Positions 61,075 through 64,000 of a stretch of 64,000 nucleotides of DNA are shown here, one piece after another. The stretch covers positions 1,860,001-1,924,000 of the forward strand of contig NC_015914.1 of NCBI RefSeq assembly GCF_000222485.1, given 5' to 3'. The notes under the pieces were generated by a model. That model was not told the DNA's origin and ran no database searches. It worked only from the letters and a program-made list of their open reading frames with translations. The position numbers and the translations under genes were made by a program. Every line of letters starts with the position of its first letter. Positions within the stretch are counted from its first letter, which is position 1. The stretch comes from Cyclobacterium marinum DSM 745. Its GTDB lineage: Bacteria; Bacteroidota; Bacteroidia; Cytophagales; Cyclobacteriaceae.

Positions 61075-62850
61075 TTATCTCATTTTTTTCCATCCTCTAA
61101 ATACAAGAACACCCCCGGCTACCGCTATCACAGAGGCAATGATCGCAGGTAGTGTTTCCCCATAAATCCAGAATCCTACACCAAATAAGGCGGCATAAAC
61201 CATAATTGAAGCGATTAGCATCAAGCCAATCTCCATTGGCAATTGACCAAACTCCTCCTTGACATCAGGATATTTGGCCAACAGTTTTTTCCAACCATGG
61301 GATGCAGGCCTAACTTTTTTATAAAAGGCAAGCAAGACTTCATCATCCTCAGGTTTGGTCAATAAAGTAACTGCAACCCAAGTAATGGTGGTAATGGAAA
61401 CACCCAATAGTAATTTAAGGTAAGCCATATCATCAGGGATCGGATAGAAGCCTAATTTATTGTGAATAGATTCAAAATATATGGCTACAATAAAGGATAC
61501 AATCATTGCCGAAATCTCAGTATAGGCATTAATTCTCCACCAAAACCATCTAAGAATAAATATTAATCCGGTACCGGCTCCAATTTGTAACAAGATATTA
61601 AAGGCTTCCAATGCATTGGAAAGCACCGTCGCCAACAATGCGGCAAGCACCATTAAACCTACGGTCGAAATTCTACCTACTGCTACTAGTTCTTTGTCCG
61701 AAGCATCCGGTTTAACAAACCTTGAATAAAAGTCATTAACAACATAGGAAGAACCCCAATTAAGGTGGGTAGATAGTGTGGACATAACAGCAGCAATCAA
61801 CGAAGCAAGTACAATCCCAATCAGTCCTTTTGGAAGGAAAGTTAACATCGCAGAATAAGCCAAATCATCCCCTAATTTACTTTCTTCAATATTTGGGAAG
61901 GCTGCTTGCATGTCACTCAACTGAGGAAATATTATTAGCGAAGCCAATGCTATGATAATCCAAGGCCATGGGCGAATGGCATAATGAGTCACATTGAATA
62001 ACAGTGTGGCACCAATGGCATTCTTTTCATCCTTGGCAGACAACATCCTTTGCGCGATGTATCCTCCACCTCCCGGCTCAGCTCCTGGGTACCATGTGGC
62101 CCACCACTGAATTGCCAAAGGCATAATAAATAGAGGAATAAGTAAATTCCAATCGCTAAAATCGGGTATGATATTTAACTTATCAGAAACATTTGGGTGG
62201 GTAAGCAAGGCATCAAGGCTTCCAATTTCAGGAAGGCTTACTATATAAATAGCGGCGCCAAATGCACCGGCCATGGCAATGAAAAATTGGAAAAAGTCGG
62301 TAAGTAAAACTCCTTTCAAACCGCCCAATGAACTATAAAACACAGTTACAACAGAAACAATTAAAAGCGTCTCCCAAGAACTAAGACCAAGCATTACCCC
62401 GAAGATCTTAATCGCAGCCAAAGAAACTGTCGCCATGATTACAACATTGAAAAAGACTCCCAAATACAAGGCCCTAAACGCTCTTAAAAAAGCAGCACCT
62501 TTTCCACCATACCTCAATTCATAAAATTCCAGATCGGTGGTCACCTCAGAACGTCTCCACAGTTTGGCATAGACAAAAACTGTCAACATTCCTGTCAACA
62601 AGAAAGCCCACCACACCCAGTTGCCGGAAACGCCATTTTTTCTTACAATATCTGTTACTAAGTTTGGCGTATCTGCAGAAAAAGTGGTGGCAACCATACT
62701 GACACCTAAAAGCCACCATGGCATATTCCTTCCGGAAAGGAAGAATTCTTTAGCGTTCTTACCTGCTGTTTTAGAGGCAAAAACTCCTATTAACATAGAG
62801 ATAACAAAAAATGAAATAATGATGGCCCAATCAAGGATTGAAATATTCAT
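61075..62850 (-). CDS. Sodium:solute symporter (SSS family)
   Basis: This 591-residue inner-membrane protein has about 14 hydrophobic helices. The SSS pattern is visible: FFLSGRNMPWWLLGVSMVAT (near residue 36), TFSADTPNLVTD (near 57), GGLKGVLLTDFFQFFIAMAG (near 176) and ASLIAAVMSTLSTHLNWGSS (near 353), whose Ser residues correspond to the Na2 site. It belongs to the sugar/organic-solute branch rather than the acetate branch. Substrate unknown. It is divergent from the phosphotransferase gene at 63145, which could hint at uptake plus phosphorylation of a sugar. Confidence 0.87.
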   Translation of the reverse strand: MNISILDWAIIISFFVISMLIGVFASKTAGKNAKEFFLSGRNMPWWLLGVSMVATTFSADTPNLVTDIVRKNGVSGNWVWWAFLLTGMLTVFVYAKLWRRSEVTTDLEFYELRYGGKGAAFLRAFRALYLGVFFNVVIMATVSLAAIKIFGVMLGLSSWETLLIVSVVTVFYSSLGGLKGVLLTDFFQFFIAMAGAFGAAIYIVSLPEIGSLDALLTHPNVSDKLNIIPDFSDWNLLIPLFIMPLAIQWWATWYPGAEPGGGGYIAQRMLSAKDEKNAIGATLLFNVTHYAIRPWPWIIIALASLIIFPQLSDMQAAFPNIEESKLGDDLAYSAMLTFLPKGLIGIVLASLIAAVMSTLSTHLNWGSSYVVNDFYSRFVKPDASDKELVAVGRISTVGLMVLAALLATVLSNALEAFNILLQIGAGTGLIFILRWFWWRINAYTEISAMIVSFIVAIYFESIHNKLGFYPIPDDMAYLKLLLGVSITTITWVAVTLLTKPEDDEVLLAFYKKVRPASHGWKKLLAKYPDVKEEFGQLPMEIGLMLIASIMVYAALFGVGFWIYGETLPAIIASVIAVAGGVLVFRGWKKMR

Positions 62851-63144
62851 GGTGACTTATTTATGGTATATTTTTTCTACAAATGATGACGATGTAATAA
62901 TTTTTATCTCCCAAGTAAGAAGAAAATTTTTCTAAATAAATAAAACTTTTTCAATTATTTTAATTAATTCCTTTAAATATTTGTGGAACCAAGCCTGAGC
63001 ACTCATTTTAAAGTGTTTGCAATGTCTTCAAAAGTAAATATAAACTCTTTCAATAACATATATTTAAAAGTATCGTAAATTTACTATTTGAAAATGCCAA
63101 AAGTGTCAAAATAATTAACCTTATAGGGTTTTTGAATTATAATT

Positions 63145-64000
63145 ATGAAAGAAACAATATTAGATGCCTTAAAATCTGCTTACGCGTTAGACGAAGGCCA
63201 AATGGTAGCCAATAGATTCGGTTCGGGTCACATTCATAAGACTTATAAAGTGGATGGCCCCAACAAATCCTATATTTTACAAGAATTTAACGACACTGTT
63301 TTTAAATACCCCGAGCGAATTTCAAATAACCTCGGCTATCTTTTGGAAAATTTTGACCCAGCTAAACTTCCTTTTGTGTTGCCTTTACCTATTCCCAACC
63401 GGAAAGGTAAATTATTTACTACATTGGACGGTGGGCAATACCGGCTTTTCCCTTTCGTAACAGGGCTCACCAGAGATGATATAGAACAAAAAGAACAAGC
63501 AGAAATCGCTGCGGAAGCTTTTGCTTACTTTGTCAAAGTATTTTCTAAAACAGACCCCGGCAAGCTCCAAGATACCATTCAAGATTTTCATAATTTAGAA
63601 TGGCGCTATGAGCAATTTGACAAAGCCTTAAAAAACCCTGCCATTAAAATTGACAAGGAAACGGAGGAGATGATCGTTTATTATGAGGCCAGAAAGGAGT
63701 TATTGAAGCAGTTTAGAATTTATCGTGATCAGTTGCCACTTAGGGCTACTCATAATGACACTAAAATCAACAACCTCATCTTCAGTGAAGACCTTAAGAA
63801 GGTCAATGCAGTAATCGATCTGGACACCATCATGGCAGGCTTTGTATTTTATGATTTCGGGGACCTTGCCCGTACCGTTGCTTGTACCAGAGATGAGTCT
63901 TCATTGGATTGGGGCAACATTCATGTGGACATGGTTAAATATGAAGGGTTGCTTGAAGGCTTTTATACCGTATTGGCCGGGCAGATTACTGAAAAGGAAA
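63145..64000 (+). CDS. APH-type phosphotransferase (5' part; cut by the window end)
   Basis: An ATG at 63145 opens a frame that runs uninterrupted to the window edge, giving 285 residues so far. The N-lobe nucleotide-binding strand (FGSGHIHKTYKVDGPNKSYI) and the Brenner catalytic motif HNDTKINNLIF, followed by IDLDTIMAGFVFYDFGDLAR, are typical of aminoglycoside-phosphotransferase-fold kinases of the N-acetylhexosamine-kinase/choline-kinase type. The family commonly phosphorylates sugars or amino alcohols. Its context opposite a Na+:solute symporter supports a sugar kinase by inference. The remaining C-terminus lies outside. Confidence 0.82.
   Translation, partial: MKETILDALKSAYALDEGQMVANRFGSGHIHKTYKVDGPNKSYILQEFNDTVFKYPERISNNLGYLLENFDPAKLPFVLPLPIPNRKGKLFTTLDGGQYRLFPFVTGLTRDDIEQKEQAEIAAEAFAYFVKVFSKTDPGKLQDTIQDFHNLEWRYEQFDKALKNPAIKIDKETEEMIVYYEARKELLKQFRIYRDQLPLRATHNDTKINNLIFSEDLKKVNAVIDLDTIMAGFVFYDFGDLARTVACTRDESSLDWGNIHVDMVKYEGLLEGFYTVLAGQITEKE

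Noticed and set aside
1..64000. tRNA, rRNA, riboswitch or CRISPR array
   Set aside because: No cloverleaf, rRNA-like stretch, conserved riboswitch core or regularly spaced direct repeats were recognised by eye; a covariance-model scan would be needed to exclude small RNAs.

Overview
The window looks like chromosome from a marine Bacteroidota bacterium, most likely of the Cyclobacteriaceae (Cyclobacterium/Algoriphagus-like). The signs are a type IX secretion C-terminal domain, a YtxJ-type bacillithiol-linked protein, a CarboxypepD-reg/plug/beta-barrel outer-membrane protein, promoter elements of the Bacteroidota form (TTTG - 19 bp - TAnnTTTG), moderate GC, Na+-coupled symporters and a carbohydrate sulfatase. 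The family assignment is inference; no rRNA or tRNA gene was seen.

0-17.7 kb is ordinary core metabolism. It holds an outer-membrane protein, a YtxJ-like protein and a DUF4403 lipoprotein. A minus-strand acetate module follows (symporter small and large subunits, acetyl-CoA synthetase, a cNMP/CBS/DUF294 protein and a DEDDh exonuclease). Next come a PnuC transporter coupled to a NadR-like kinase, a GMC oxidoreductase, and a sugar-acid dehydratase (IlvD/Edd) with an SDR dehydrogenase.

17.7-33.3 kb is an accessory and visibly decaying region. It contains a broken Y1-type transposase, a GH117-like lipoprotein, a lipoprotein/YHYH-domain pair whose second gene carries an in-frame stop, a serine hydrolase, and a HigB/HigA-like toxin-antitoxin pair with a recognisable promoter and operator. 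It also holds the C-terminal stub of a second RelE/ParE toxin, a fragment resembling a group II intron reverse transcriptase, two almost identical copies of a DUF1826-like gene (the second frameshifted), a frameshifted small gene, an unrecognised 545-residue protein, a sulfatase, a GNAT enzyme and a decayed FAD monooxygenase.

33.4-41.8 kb is a sugar-catabolic cluster. It comprises a rhamnulose-1-phosphate aldolase/lactaldehyde dehydrogenase fusion, L-rhamnose isomerase and a FGGY kinase, bracketed by two paralogous secreted alpha/beta hydrolases and followed by a GH140 (apiosidase-family) enzyme. Together they suggest use of rhamnose-containing, possibly pectic, polysaccharide.

41.9-64 kb returns to mixed housekeeping genes: YjbQ, a GlcG/HbpS protein, an aminotransferase, a TIM-barrel epimerase, an EEP-family phosphatase, a PIF1-like helicase, a large T9SS PA14 protein and UvrA. 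After these come an MBOAT acyltransferase with an SGNH-like partner, a secreted FGE-like protein with Gfo/Idh/MocA and TIM-barrel proteins, a YcxB-like protein, a Fur regulator, a Na+:solute symporter, and a phosphotransferase cut by the right edge. Strong intrinsic terminators punctuate the units. No CRISPR array, prophage or complete insertion sequence was seen.
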